This document shows positions 45,131 through 54,238 of a stretch of DNA of 64,000 bases, piece after piece (within the stretch, counting starts at the first letter, position 1; each line of letters opens with the position of its first letter). The notes beneath the pieces were generated by a model. It did not search any database. It had not been told where the DNA came from and worked only from the letters and a program-made list of their open reading frames with translations. Where the stretch lies: the NCBI GenBank assembly GCA_030145715.1, contig JAIXHQ010000004.1, positions 1-64,000 on the forward strand, in the 5' to 3' direction. The position numbers and the translations under genes were made by a program. The DNA comes from Sphingopyxis sp. GTDB taxonomy: Bacteria; Pseudomonadota; Alphaproteobacteria; Sphingomonadales; Sphingomonadaceae.

Positions 45131-48100
45131 TTATTCCGCCGGGACCGGCAGCGCGGTCCGATGGTCGTCCGCCCCGCGCCGCCCGCGCCGCGCCGCCGCC
45201 CAATGGCTGAGCGAGCGGGCGACGACATAGAAGGTCGGGGTGAAAATCAGCCCGAACGCCGTCACGCCGAGCATCCCGAAGAATACGGCGGTGCCGAGCG
45301 CCTGGCGCAGTTCCGCCCCTGCCCCGCTGGCGATCAGCAGCGGCACCGCGCCAAGGATGAAGGCAAAGCTGGTCATCAGGATCGGGCGCAGACGGTCGCG
45401 CGCCGCGCGCACCGCCGCCTCCACCGGCGACAGGCCGTCCTGTTCCTCTGCCTGCTTGGCGAATTCGACGATCAGGATCGCATTTTTCGCCGCCAGCGCG
45501 ATCAGCACGACCAGCCCGATCTGCGTCAGGACATTATTGTCCATGCCGCGCAGATTGACCCCGATCATCGCCGCGAGCAGGCACATCGGCACGATGAAGA
45601 TGATCGCCAATGGCAGCATCAGGCTTTCATACTGTGCCGCGAGGACAAGGAACACGAACACCACCGCCAGCGCAAAGACGATCCCGGCCGTGTTCGCCGC
45701 CGCCTTTTGCTGGAAAGCGATGCCGGTCCATTCGGTGCCATAGCCCGCCGGCAGCGTTTCGGCCGCCAGCTTTTCCATCGTCGTCAGCGACGCCCCCGAC
45801 GACGAACCGGGCGCGGTGTCGCCGTCGATCTCGACCGCCGGGAACAGATTATAGCGCGTGACGCGGTATGGCCCGGTGCGATCCTCGAAATTGGCGACCG
45901 ACCCGATCGGCACCATCGCGCCCGAATCCGACCGCGTGCGAAGGTTGGCGATGTCGGCGACGCTCTGGCGATAGGGGGCGTCGGCCTGCGCGGTGACGCG
46001 ATAGGTGCGGCCGAGCAGGTTGAAATCATTGACGAAGGCAGAGCCGAGATAGACCTGAAGCGCCTCGAACACCCGTTCGGGGGGGACGCCCAGCGCATTC
46101 GCCTTGGCCCGGTCGACATCGGCAAAGATGCGCGGGTTCGACGGGTCAAAGAATGTGAAGACATTCGCCAGGCCCGGCGTCTGATTGGCCTTGCCGATCA
46201 GATTGTTCATCTCGTTCGCCAGCGCGGCATAGCCGTTGCCGCCCCGGTCCTGCACGATCATGCGGTATCCGCCCGCCGACCCGATCCCCTGGATCAGCGG
46301 CGGCGGAATGACGACGATCTGCGCATCGGTGATATCGGCGGTCCGCGCCCGCGCCTGGTTCATGATCTCCTCGAAATCGACGCCCAGCTTCTTGCGCTCC
46401 TCGAATGATTTGAGCGGGAAATAGGCGGCGGCCGAATTGGGCGCGAGCGTCTGCGACGGGCCGTCAAAGCCCGCGAGCATCACCGAACCCAGCACGCCTT
46501 CGACCGGCAGCACGCGCGCCGCGACTTTTTTCAGCACCGCGTCGGTGCGTTCGACCGATGCGCCCGCCGGCAATTTCGCGACGACCAGGAAATATCCCTG
46601 ATCCTGTGCCGGGATAAAGCCGGTCGGGGTGGCCCAGAACAGGCCCGCCGTCGCGGCGATCAGCCCGGCATAGCTCAGCATCATCTTTTTCGGCGCGCGC
46701 ACCAGCCGGTCGGTCAGCGCGGCATAACGATCGCTCATCGCATCGAAATGGCGGTTAAAGGCATCGCCCGCGCGGCGCACCATCTGCATGGCCCTGCCCT
46801 GACCCTGCGGCTGTGCATGGGGTTTGAGCAGGATCGCGGCGAGCGCCGGCGACAGGGTGAGCGACAGGATCAGCGAGATGATCGTCGCGGTCGAGATGGT
46901 CACCGCGAACTGCTGGTAAAAGGCGCCCGACAGGCCGGTGAGGAACAGCGTCGGCACGAACACCGCGCACAGCACGAGCACGATCGCGACAAGCGCGCCC
47001 GACACCTCGTCCATCGAGGTGCGCGCCGCCTCCAGCGCCGACATGCCGCGCTCCAGATTGCGCTCGACATTTTCGACCACGACGATCGCGTCGTCGACGA
47101 CGATACCGATCGCCAGCACCAGCCCGAACAGCGACAGATTGTTAAGGCTGTATCCGAACGCCGCCAGGACGACGAAGGTGCCGATCAGCGACACGGGAAT
47201 GGCGAGTACCGGGATGATCGCGGCGCGCCATTTCTGAAGGAACAGCAGGATCACGATGACGACCAGGAACACCGCCTCGATCAGCGTTTCCATCACCGCG
47301 TCGATCGACTGGGCGATGAACTCGGTCGGGTTATAGATGACCCGATATTCCAGGCCCTTGGGAAAATTCTTTGACGATGCCGCCATTTCGGCCTCGACCG
47401 CTTCGGCGGCGGCCAGCGCGTTCGATCCGGGGCGCTGGAACACCGCCATGATGACCGTCGGGTCGCCCGACAAATAGGTGTTGCTGTTGTAATCCGACGC
47501 GCCCAGTTCGACGCGCGCGACGTCCGACACGCGCACCTGCCGCCCGTCGGCATCGCTGCGGATGACGATATTGGCGAAATCCTTGGGATCGGTCAGGCGG
47601 CCCTGCGTTTCGACGTTAAGCTGAAAATCGCTGCCATTGGCATAGGGCGGCTGGCCAAGCGTCCCCGCCGCGACCTGCACATTTTCCCGCCGCAGCGCAG
47701 CGACGATCTCACCCGCCGTCAGGTCGAGCGCGGCGGCGCGGCCGGGATCGATCCACACGCGCATCGCATAATCGCGCGCGCCGAACAGCCGCACGTCGCC
47801 GACGCCGTCGATGCGGCTCAAACGGTCGCGCAATTGGGTCAGCGCATAGTTGGAAATATAGGCGCGATCGAGCGACTTGTCGGGCGACACAAGGTTGACG
47901 ACCATCAGAAAGTCGGGCGCGGTCTTGCGCGTCACCACGCCCAGCCGCTGCACCGTTTCGGGTAGGCGCGGGGTGGCGATCGCGACGCGGTTCTGCACCA
48001 GCACCTGCGCGGCGTCGAGGTCGGTGCCGATCTTGAACGTCACGGTGATCGTCACAACACCGTCGCCGGTCGACTGGCTGCTCATATAGAGCATGTTATC

Positions 48101-48322
48101 GACGCCGTTGATTTCCTGTTCGATCGGCGCCGCCACCGTGTCGGCGACGGTTTCGGCCGATGCGCCCGGATAGGTTGCGGTGACCGTCACCGTCGGCGGG
48201 ACGATGTCGGGATATTGCGACACCGGCAGCCCGATATAGGCGACCGCGCCGACGATGGTGATGATGACGGCGAGCACGGCGGCAAAGATCGGCCGGTCGA
48301 TGAAAAAGCGGGATAGGCGCAT
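45131..48322 (-). CDS. RND multidrug efflux permease (HAE1, MexF-like)
   Basis: A 1,063-residue inner-membrane proton/drug antiporter. It starts with SRFFIDRPIFAAVLAVI and has 12 helices in two repeats with large periplasmic loops. Helix 4 holds the proton-relay pair in GIVVDDAIVVVENVER. VPPTVTVTATYPGASAETV and LYMSSQSTGDGVVTITVTF resemble MexF/BpeF proteins. ATG at 48322 gives the canonical N-terminus; the frame is open further upstream through the adaptor gene's end but is not coding there. It expels drugs or other amphiphiles via the adaptor and the outer-membrane lipoprotein. Confidence 0.95.
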   Translation of the reverse strand: MRLSRFFIDRPIFAAVLAVIITIVGAVAYIGLPVSQYPDIVPPTVTVTATYPGASAETVADTVAAPIEQEINGVDNMLYMSSQSTGDGVVTITVTFKIGTDLDAAQVLVQNRVAIATPRLPETVQRLGVVTRKTAPDFLMVVNLVSPDKSLDRAYISNYALTQLRDRLSRIDGVGDVRLFGARDYAMRVWIDPGRAAALDLTAGEIVAALRRENVQVAAGTLGQPPYANGSDFQLNVETQGRLTDPKDFANIVIRSDADGRQVRVSDVARVELGASDYNSNTYLSGDPTVIMAVFQRPGSNALAAAEAVEAEMAASSKNFPKGLEYRVIYNPTEFIAQSIDAVMETLIEAVFLVVIVILLFLQKWRAAIIPVLAIPVSLIGTFVVLAAFGYSLNNLSLFGLVLAIGIVVDDAIVVVENVERNLERGMSALEAARTSMDEVSGALVAIVLVLCAVFVPTLFLTGLSGAFYQQFAVTISTATIISLILSLTLSPALAAILLKPHAQPQGQGRAMQMVRRAGDAFNRHFDAMSDRYAALTDRLVRAPKKMMLSYAGLIAATAGLFWATPTGFIPAQDQGYFLVVAKLPAGASVERTDAVLKKVAARVLPVEGVLGSVMLAGFDGPSQTLAPNSAAAYFPLKSFEERKKLGVDFEEIMNQARARTADITDAQIVVIPPPLIQGIGSAGGYRMIVQDRGGNGYAALANEMNNLIGKANQTPGLANVFTFFDPSNPRIFADVDRAKANALGVPPERVFEALQVYLGSAFVNDFNLLGRTYRVTAQADAPYRQSVADIANLRTRSDSGAMVPIGSVANFEDRTGPYRVTRYNLFPAVEIDGDTAPGSSSGASLTTMEKLAAETLPAGYGTEWTGIAFQQKAAANTAGIVFALAVVFVFLVLAAQYESLMLPLAIIFIVPMCLLAAMIGVNLRGMDNNVLTQIGLVVLIALAAKNAILIVEFAKQAEEQDGLSPVEAAVRAARDRLRPILMTSFAFILGAVPLLIASGAGAELRQALGTAVFFGMLGVTAFGLIFTPTFYVVARSLSHWAAARRGRRGADDHRTALPVPAE

Positions 48323-48386
48323 GGGAAAGCCCCTGTCTGAAGAACGGTTCCGGTCATCCCCTCCCGCGGGCGGGAGGGGATGGAAA

Positions 48387-49658
48387 TTACCTTGCGAACG
48401 TCGCCTGCGCCGACACCGGTTCGGTCGCGGCGGGGGCGGCCTGCTTCGGCGCAGCAGCGGCGATCTTTCCGGCCTTGGTCGCCGCCTTGGTGCCGGGGCG
48501 CGCGAACTGATAGCCGCTGATGACGACCCGGTCGGTCGGCGCCAGGCCCGACCGGATGACGCGCAGGCCATCGACGTCGGGACCGATCTCGACCGGCTTT
48601 GCGGCGACCATGCCGTCCTTGCCGACCACAAAGACGATCTTGCGCGCCTGGTCGGTCTGGACCGCGGCGGCGGGGACCAGCAGCGCGCGTTCCGTGCGTC
48701 CGCTCGACAGGCGCATGTTGCCGAACATGCCGGGGGTCAGGAACATTTCGGGATTGGCCAGGCTGGCGCGGGCGCGGATCGTGCCCGATCGCGGATCGAG
48801 TCCATTGTCGGTAAAATCGAGTCGGCCCTTCCAGCGATAATCGGCTTCGTCCTGCAACCGGACCTCGACCGCCGCGCCCTTTTCGGCGGCTTCGCGCTTG
48901 GCTTTCAGGAACAGGGCTTCCGATCCCTGGAAACTGAAATAGATCGGGTCCATCGCGTTGATGGTGGTGAGCAGCGTGCCGCCAGCGTCGCCCGCCGACA
49001 CAAGGTTGCCGGGGTCGATCTGACGGTCCGAGATGCGGCCGCTGAGCGGGGCGCGGACGGTGGTGAATTCGACGTCGAGCGCGCGCGCCGCGATGCGGGC
49101 ATCGGCCCCGGCCAGCGCCGCATTCGCCGCATTGACGCGGGCGCGCAGCCGGTCGATCTCGCTTTGCGACACGCCTTCGATGTCGACGAGGCGACCGGCG
49201 CGATCGAGTTCGAGCCGCGCGAGCGCAAGGTCGCTGCGCGCGCTCGCTGCCGAAGCGCGCGCCTCGGCCAGCGCGGCGCGATAGGGGCGCGGATCGATGG
49301 TGAACAGCGGCTGGCCCTGGCGGACGATCTGGCCGTCGGTAAAGTGGATCGCGGTGATCGCGCCCGAAACGCGCGGCCGCACCTCGACCGCCTTCGACGC
49401 TTCGAACCGTCCGATATATTCGTCCCACAGGGTCACGTCGCGCGCGATCGGCGCGGCGACGGTCAACAGGGGCGGGGGCGCTGCCGCGGCCTGCGGCGGG
49501 CCGTCGCGCAGCAACCACCAGGCACCGACGATCAGCACGAGGAAGGCGCCGATCCACGCCACGCGGCGGCCGCGGCCCGGATGGAGCAAGGCGTTCAGTT
49601 CGCGGCGCACCTTTGCGTCGGCGGGATCGATTTTTTCGATGGGGGTGTGGACGGTCAT
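48387..49658 (-). CDS. RND efflux periplasmic adaptor (MexE-like)
   Basis: A 423-residue membrane-fusion protein linking permease and outer-membrane duct. N-terminal anchor helix at about 35-53; lipoyl/barrel-sandwich halves flank a helical hairpin (about 115-180): LWDEYIGRFEASKAVEVRPRVSG and FTTVRAPLSGRISDRQIDPGNLV. The layout resembles MexE. The C-terminus is Ala/Lys/Pro-rich. The ATG at 49658 follows AGAGGG at a suitable distance. It is the first structural gene of the efflux operon and lies ~318 bases downstream of the predicted operator-promoter, leaving a long structured leader. Confidence 0.94.
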   Translation of the reverse strand: MTVHTPIEKIDPADAKVRRELNALLHPGRGRRVAWIGAFLVLIVGAWWLLRDGPPQAAAAPPPLLTVAAPIARDVTLWDEYIGRFEASKAVEVRPRVSGAITAIHFTDGQIVRQGQPLFTIDPRPYRAALAEARASAASARSDLALARLELDRAGRLVDIEGVSQSEIDRLRARVNAANAALAGADARIAARALDVEFTTVRAPLSGRISDRQIDPGNLVSAGDAGGTLLTTINAMDPIYFSFQGSEALFLKAKREAAEKGAAVEVRLQDEADYRWKGRLDFTDNGLDPRSGTIRARASLANPEMFLTPGMFGNMRLSSGRTERALLVPAAAVQTDQARKIVFVVGKDGMVAAKPVEIGPDVDGLRVIRSGLAPTDRVVISGYQFARPGTKAATKAGKIAAAAPKQAAPAATEPVSAQATFAR

Positions 49659-49976
49659 GGGTAGCCCTCTTTTGTTCAATAGGTTCGGCGGCTCCACGCA
49701 GGACGCAGGAGCCCGCTGCCGAAAGCGTGCTTTCGGCCCGTCGTGAAAATGCCTTTTTTTGCCGGACGACCCTCTTCGAAGAGGACGGCCGTCCTTCCGG
49801 CGCCGCGCGGATCAGACGCGCACCGGTCCCTGTCATCAATCATGGACGAACGCCAAGGGCGACCGACCGGAGCAAGTCCCGCTCCCGTGGGAAATTTGTG
49901 ATTTGGCGGAGTCCGCCCGCCAGAGACTAGCAATCCTCTGGCGGGCGATCCGGGGGGAGAGCCCTATCTTTATATA
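49659..49976 (-). promoter_or_regulatory. structured 5' leader of the efflux operon
   Basis: The predicted transcript from ~49976 to the adaptor start carries four hairpins: 49914-49947 (12-base perfect stem), 49761-49801 (a compound stem built round the palindrome CCTCTTCGAAGAGG), 49718-49737 (GCCGAAAGC/GCTTTCGGC, 2-base loop) and 49690-49713 (GGCTCC/GGAGCC). No T-tract terminator is present. A TTG-started reading frame of 85 codons spans 49933-49676 but has no coding character that can be relied on. A stable leader of this length is unusual for an RND operon. Confidence 0.5.
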
Positions 49977-49980
49977 CTAA

Positions 49981-50011
49981 GCGGTATATAAGTTATATCG
50001 CACCACGTCAA
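49981..50011 (-). promoter_or_regulatory. efflux operon promoter with TetR operator O1
   Basis: Minus strand: TTGACG (complement of 50006-50011), a 17-base spacer and TATACC (complement of 49983-49988). A near-palindromic 21-base site, GCGGTATATAAGTTATATCGC (49981-50001), covers the spacer and -10. Its core GGTATATAAGTTAT recurs exactly at the tetR promoter, so it is very probably the TetR operator. Confidence 0.7.
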
Positions 50012-50044
50012 GAGCATTCTATACCGGGCAGTAAAATATTTCTG

Positions 50045-50665
50045 TCAGCGCCCCGGCCACAGCTTCAGGCTGGTTTCGACCAGCCGTTCCAGGTCGGCGC
50101 GGGTTGCCCCGGCGCCCGCCTGAACCGACATGCCCTGATTGACGGCGGTCAGAAAGGCGGCAAGGCCTTCGGCGTCGGTATCAGGCGGAAAGTCGCCCTC
50201 TTCCTTGGCGCGCGCAAAGCGTTCGAGCATCGCGCGCTTGGCGACCGCGCTGCGTTCCAGCACCGCTTCGCGAATGCACTCGGCCTCGGCGCCGCACGCG
50301 ACGGAACTGATGACACCCAGGCAGCCGTTGGGATTTTCCGGACAGCTATACATGTCGAGCGCGCCGTACATCAGCCGTTCGGCGACCCCGCGCGCGGTCG
50401 GCGCGTCGAGCGCCGCCTGCATATAAGCCAGCTTTTCGTCCTGATAGAGGTCCAGTGCCTTGTTAAACAGCGCCTCCTTGTTGCCAAAGGCCGCGTAAAG
50501 GCTGGGCTTGGTAATCCCCATCGCCTCGGTCAGATCGGCCATCGACGCGCCTTCATAGCCCTTGGACCAAAAGACGCGCAGGGCAGCCGCAAGCGCGGCG
50601 TCGACGCAAAATTCGCGCGGACGCCCCTTGTGCGAAGCGGTGACGGTGGCGGATTCGATTTCCAT
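50045..50665 (-). CDS. TetR family repressor of the efflux operon
   Basis: A 206-residue TetR protein. The N-terminal helix-turn-helix (about 14-60: ALRVFWSKGYEGASMADLTEAMGITKPSLYAAFGNKEALF, key residues T-K-P-S-L-Y in the recognition helix) is joined to an all-helical ligand domain with several cysteines (CPENPNGCLG; CGAEAECI). It probably represses itself and the efflux operon and is released by a transported compound. The ATG at 50665 is chosen because the predicted promoter leaves only ~3 bases of leader, so upstream in-frame starts would fall in the promoter. It is transcribed towards the operon. Confidence 0.9.
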   Translation of the reverse strand: MEIESATVTASHKGRPREFCVDAALAAALRVFWSKGYEGASMADLTEAMGITKPSLYAAFGNKEALFNKALDLYQDEKLAYMQAALDAPTARGVAERLMYGALDMYSCPENPNGCLGVISSVACGAEAECIREAVLERSAVAKRAMLERFARAKEEGDFPPDTDAEGLAAFLTAVNQGMSVQAGAGATRADLERLVETSLKLWPGR

Positions 50666-50670
50666 AACGT

Positions 50671-50703
50671 CTGGTATATAAGTTATCGTCCGCAATTTGT
50701 CCA
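50671..50703 (-). promoter_or_regulatory. tetR promoter with TetR operator O2
   Basis: Minus strand: TGGACA (complement of 50698-50703), a 17-base spacer and TATATA (complement of 50675-50680). GGTATATAAGTTAT (50673-50686) is identical to the core of O1, 690 bases away. Binding here would block tetR itself. The predicted start is almost at the ATG (50665), giving a leaderless or near-leaderless mRNA. Confidence 0.65.
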
Positions 50704-50731
50704 GTCGGGCGATGTCCCGCGGCAGGGGGCG

Positions 50732-52375
50732 TCAGGGCCGCGTCATTTGGACGATCTCGACGCGCGGTCCCGAACTCTGGCCCGGAACGGCCTGTGCCAC
50801 GAATCGCACCCGCCCATTGGCGAACAGGCGGTCGTAACGTTTCAATTCCTCACGAAAGTCGGCGGGCGCCGCGCGATAGCGCAGACGGTTGGTGACGACC
50901 GCGAAATCCGCCTGGCAACTGTCCAGCTTGTCCAGCGCGACATTGCCGACATCGACGAGCGCCGCGCCCTTCCGCTTTTTCTCGACCTCCGACTGCCGGA
51001 TCCGGCCCGCCAGCAGGTCGTCGACATCGACACAGCCCTCCGATCCCATCGGGAACAAGAGCTGCCATGGCTCGTCCAGCAGGTCAAAGGCGGGATGCTC
51101 GATCAATATTCGGCTTCCCGGCGGGGCATTGGCGCGCAGCCAGGCAGAGGCCATCTGGCGCGTATCCAGCCGCCGTTCGGCCGCCTCGATCCGCGCGGTC
51201 TGGACCATCGGCGCGATCAGCAGCAAGACCAACAGGGGCAGCAGGACCCGCCCCCGGTTCACCGGCAACCGATCGGTCACCCCGCAAAGGACGCGCGCCG
51301 CGGCCAATGCCACGAACGGCAACAGCGGCACGACCCAACGTTCCCAGCGCAGCGCCTGCATCGCGATGAGGAGCAGGAAGACAAGGCAAAAGGGCAGGAT
51401 CAGGAACGCCCAGCGCCCGTCGTCTTTCTTCCCGCTCCAGACCATCCCCACGGCCGCCAGCACAAGCCCGGCGATGCCCAGCGATCCCAGCAGCGGCCCC
51501 GTCACATACCAGCCAAGATTGGCGAACAGTCCGCCGCCCGTCGCGCCCGGATGCACGGGACGCGCCTCGCTCGACAGATTCTGGATCACGGTCGCATGGT
51601 CGATCAGCAGAAAGGGCGACACGATGAACAATGTCGCCCCAGCGACAAGGCCGAACAATATCAGTTCGCGCCACGCCGGTTCGCCAAGCCGCCATCGGTA
51701 CATCCCGGCGCCGACAACCGTCACGCCGATAAGGGCCGCAGGCCATTTCGTCGCACAGGCCAGGCCGACGAAAAATCCCGCCAACAGATAGTCGCGGCGG
51801 CGGCCGTCCTGCGCGATGGCCAGCGCCGCCTGGACGCAAAGCAGCATGAACAGGCTGGCCTGCATGTCGGTGCGGATGATCTGCGAATATTCGATATGCA
51901 CCGCGTTGACCGCAAGGATCGCCGCGGCGATCAGGCCGACACGTTCCCCGCCCAGTCGCTTGCCCAGCCGCCACGTCATCCAGACGACTGCGACGCCGAA
52001 CACCACCATCAACAGCCGCGCGGGCAGAAAGAGGATGCCCGGATCGGCATAGACCGCCGCCGCAAAACCGTCGAAGTCGGCGAACCGTCCGGTCAGGACG
52101 CCAAGGCCGCCGACCAGCGCGATCAGCACCATCAGCGAATAAAAGGTGACGGTGGCCGGATGCCCGAACCATTGGGGGTTCAGTGTCGGCCCCGACAGCA
52201 TCTCCAGCGCCGTGGACATGAACAGCGGTTCGTCGGGATCGTTCAGCGCGGGCAGGCCGAAACCGACCCCATCGATACGAAGCAGCGCAGCGACCAAAAG
52301 TATCAGGCACAGCAAAACTGGCCCGGTTCGTATCTTTCTGGTTGATTTGCGGGCTACAGGCTGCTGGTCCGTCAT
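50732..52375 (-). CDS. GT39-type membrane glycosyltransferase
   Basis: A 547-residue polytopic protein of the dolichyl-phosphate-mannose/PMT-like glycosyltransferase 39 group. About 11-12 helices; the first luminal loop has the acidic motif LNDPDEPLF (about 40-48), the usual catalytic position, and a periplasmic C-terminal domain of ~150 residues follows. It likely moves a sugar from a polyprenyl-phosphate carrier to an acceptor in the periplasm. ATG at 52375 faces the rfbF start with only 28 bases between. The acceptor is unknown. Confidence 0.85.
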   Translation of the reverse strand: MTDQQPVARKSTRKIRTGPVLLCLILLVAALLRIDGVGFGLPALNDPDEPLFMSTALEMLSGPTLNPQWFGHPATVTFYSLMVLIALVGGLGVLTGRFADFDGFAAAVYADPGILFLPARLLMVVFGVAVVWMTWRLGKRLGGERVGLIAAAILAVNAVHIEYSQIIRTDMQASLFMLLCVQAALAIAQDGRRRDYLLAGFFVGLACATKWPAALIGVTVVGAGMYRWRLGEPAWRELILFGLVAGATLFIVSPFLLIDHATVIQNLSSEARPVHPGATGGGLFANLGWYVTGPLLGSLGIAGLVLAAVGMVWSGKKDDGRWAFLILPFCLVFLLLIAMQALRWERWVVPLLPFVALAAARVLCGVTDRLPVNRGRVLLPLLVLLLIAPMVQTARIEAAERRLDTRQMASAWLRANAPPGSRILIEHPAFDLLDEPWQLLFPMGSEGCVDVDDLLAGRIRQSEVEKKRKGAALVDVGNVALDKLDSCQADFAVVTNRLRYRAAPADFREELKRYDRLFANGRVRFVAQAVPGQSSGPRVEIVQMTRP

Positions 52376-52403
52376 GCTGACGAGATATAGGCGTGGAGTG
52401 ACG

Positions 52404-53177
52404 ATGCAAACCGTAATTTTGGCCGGCGGCCTTGGCACCCGATTGGGCGAAGAAACCGCGATCAAGCCGAAACCGATGGTGGAAATCGGCGGCATGCCCA
52501 TCCTGTGGCATATAATGAAAATCTATTCATCAAGCGGATTCAATGACTTCGTCGTTTGTCTCGGCTATAAGGGCTATTTAATAAAGGAATTTTTCGCCAA
52601 TTACTTTCTCCATACTTCCGACGTGACGATCGATCTTCGAAACGGCAATGATATGGAGGTGCATCACGCACGCAGCGAACCGTGGCGAATCACCCTGGTC
52701 GAAACCGGCGCCACGACGATGACCGGGGGCCGCCTGGCGGCAATTCGTCCCTATCTTAACCCCGATCAGCCCTTTTGCTTTACCTATGGCGACGGCGTTG
52801 CCGACATCGACATCGCGAAACTCGTCGAATTTCACCGCGCCCACGGACGGCGCGCCACGGTAACGTCGGTCACGCCGCCGGGCCGATTCGGCGCGCTCGC
52901 CTTTGACGGCGATCGCGTGACCCATTTCCAGGAAAAGCCGATGGGCGACGGCGGCCAGATCAACGGCGGATTCTTCGTGGCCGATCCGTCCGTCCTCGAC
53001 CTTGTCGACGGACCCGACACGATCTGGGAAAGCGGTCCGCTGGAACAGCTCGCGCGCGGCGGCGAATTGATGGCCTATCGTCACGAAGGTTTCTGGCAGC
53101 CCATGGATACGCTGCGCGACAAGATTCACCTTGAGGACTTGTGGAACCGGGGCGACGCGCCGTGGAAACGATGGTGA
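52404..53177 (+). CDS. rfbF: glucose-1-phosphate cytidylyltransferase
   Basis: A 257-residue nucleotidyltransferase that makes CDP-glucose from CTP and glucose-1-phosphate, the first step to CDP-linked deoxysugars. The signature AGGLGTRLGEETAIKPKPMV is at about 7-26; the KPKPMVEIGG form is typical of RfbF. Metal-binding aspartates are in YGDGVADIDI. Length equals Salmonella RfbF (257). GGAG lies five bases before the ATG. It overlaps rfbG by seven bases and is divergent from the GT39 gene. Confidence 0.96.
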   Translation: MQTVILAGGLGTRLGEETAIKPKPMVEIGGMPILWHIMKIYSSSGFNDFVVCLGYKGYLIKEFFANYFLHTSDVTIDLRNGNDMEVHHARSEPWRITLVETGATTMTGGRLAAIRPYLNPDQPFCFTYGDGVADIDIAKLVEFHRAHGRRATVTSVTPPGRFGALAFDGDRVTHFQEKPMGDGGQINGGFFVADPSVLDLVDGPDTIWESGPLEQLARGGELMAYRHEGFWQPMDTLRDKIHLEDLWNRGDAPWKRW

Positions 53178-54238
53178 GCGGCGCCGCAGCGACGCCGTGG
53201 GCCGGACGCCGCGTGCTGGTGACCGGTCACACGGGCTTCAAGGGTAGCTGGCTGAGCCTGTGGCTGCACGGGATGGGCGCAAAGGTTACGGGCTTTGCCC
53301 TGCCCCCGCCATCGGACCCCAGCCTGTTCGCCGCGGCGCGGATCGACGAACTCGTCACCCATGTCGAAGGCGATGTCCGCGACCTTGCCGCCGTTCGCGC
53401 GGCGGTCGAGACCGCCCGGCCAGAGCTGATCTTTCACCTGGCCGCCCAGCCGCTGGTTCGGCTGTCCTATGCCGAACCGGTCGAAACCTATGCCACCAAC
53501 GTCATGGGCACGGTGCATGTGCTGGAAGCGGCGCGCCAGGTGCCGGGGGTGCGCGGGATCGTCTGTGTCACCAGCGACAAATGCTATGCGAATCGCGAAT
53601 GGGTGTGGCCCTATCGCGAAAGCGACCCGATGGGCGGGCACGACCCCTATAGTTCGAGCAAGGGCTGTGCGGAACTGGTCGCGGGGGCATGGCGCAACAG
53701 CTATTTTTCCGAAGACGGCCCCGCGCTTGCCACGGTGCGCGCGGGCAATGTCATCGGCGGGGGCGACTGGGCGGAGGACCGGCTGATCCCCGACCTTGTC
53801 CGCGCGTTCGAAGCGGGGGCCGCGCCGCTGATCCGTTCGCCCGACGCCGTGCGGCCGTGGCAGCATGTGCTGGAGGCGCTCAGCGGCTATCTCCAGATCG
53901 CCGACCGACTGCTGGACGGCGACCGGGCCTTTGCCGATGCGTGGAATTTCGGCCCGTCGGACGAGGATGCCCGCCCGGTCGGCTGGATCGTCGAACGGAT
54001 GCGCGCGGCATGGGGCGGCGGCGCCGCGCCCCGCACCGACACCGGCCCGCGTCCGCATGAAGCCGGGCTGTTGCGGCTCGACTGTTCCAAGGCCCGCGCA
54101 GCACTCGGCTGGCGCCCCGCGCTCGACCTGGAAACCGCGCTCGACTGGATCGTCGACTGGCACAAAGCGGTCGCCGACGGCGGCGACGCGCGCGCGGAAA
54201 CGCTCGCGCAGATCGCCGCTTATCGCGCCCGAATCTAG
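53171..54238 (+). CDS. rfbG: CDP-glucose 4,6-dehydratase
   Basis: A 355-residue extended SDR that converts CDP-glucose to CDP-4-keto-6-deoxyglucose. The cofactor loop TGHTGFKGSWL is at about 18-28, and the catalytic YxxxK lies in DPYSSSKGCAEL. HPTSDK-like TSDKCYANREW and RPWQHVLEALSGYL are family marks. The ATG at 53171 overlaps the rfbF stop; GTG at 53162 is an alternative. Its TAG stop (54236-54238) shares CTAG with the stop of the convergent methyltransferase gene, so no sequence separates the two reading frames. Confidence 0.95.
   Translation: MVSGAAATPWAGRRVLVTGHTGFKGSWLSLWLHGMGAKVTGFALPPPSDPSLFAAARIDELVTHVEGDVRDLAAVRAAVETARPELIFHLAAQPLVRLSYAEPVETYATNVMGTVHVLEAARQVPGVRGIVCVTSDKCYANREWVWPYRESDPMGGHDPYSSSKGCAELVAGAWRNSYFSEDGPALATVRAGNVIGGGDWAEDRLIPDLVRAFEAGAAPLIRSPDAVRPWQHVLEALSGYLQIADRLLDGDRAFADAWNFGPSDEDARPVGWIVERMRAAWGGGAAPRTDTGPRPHEAGLLRLDCSKARAALGWRPALDLETALDWIVDWHKAVADGGDARAETLAQIAAYRARI

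Noticed and set aside
49676..49933. 85-codon frame in the efflux leader
   Set aside because: TTG start, no ribosome binding site and no recognisable product. Kept only as a remark on the leader.
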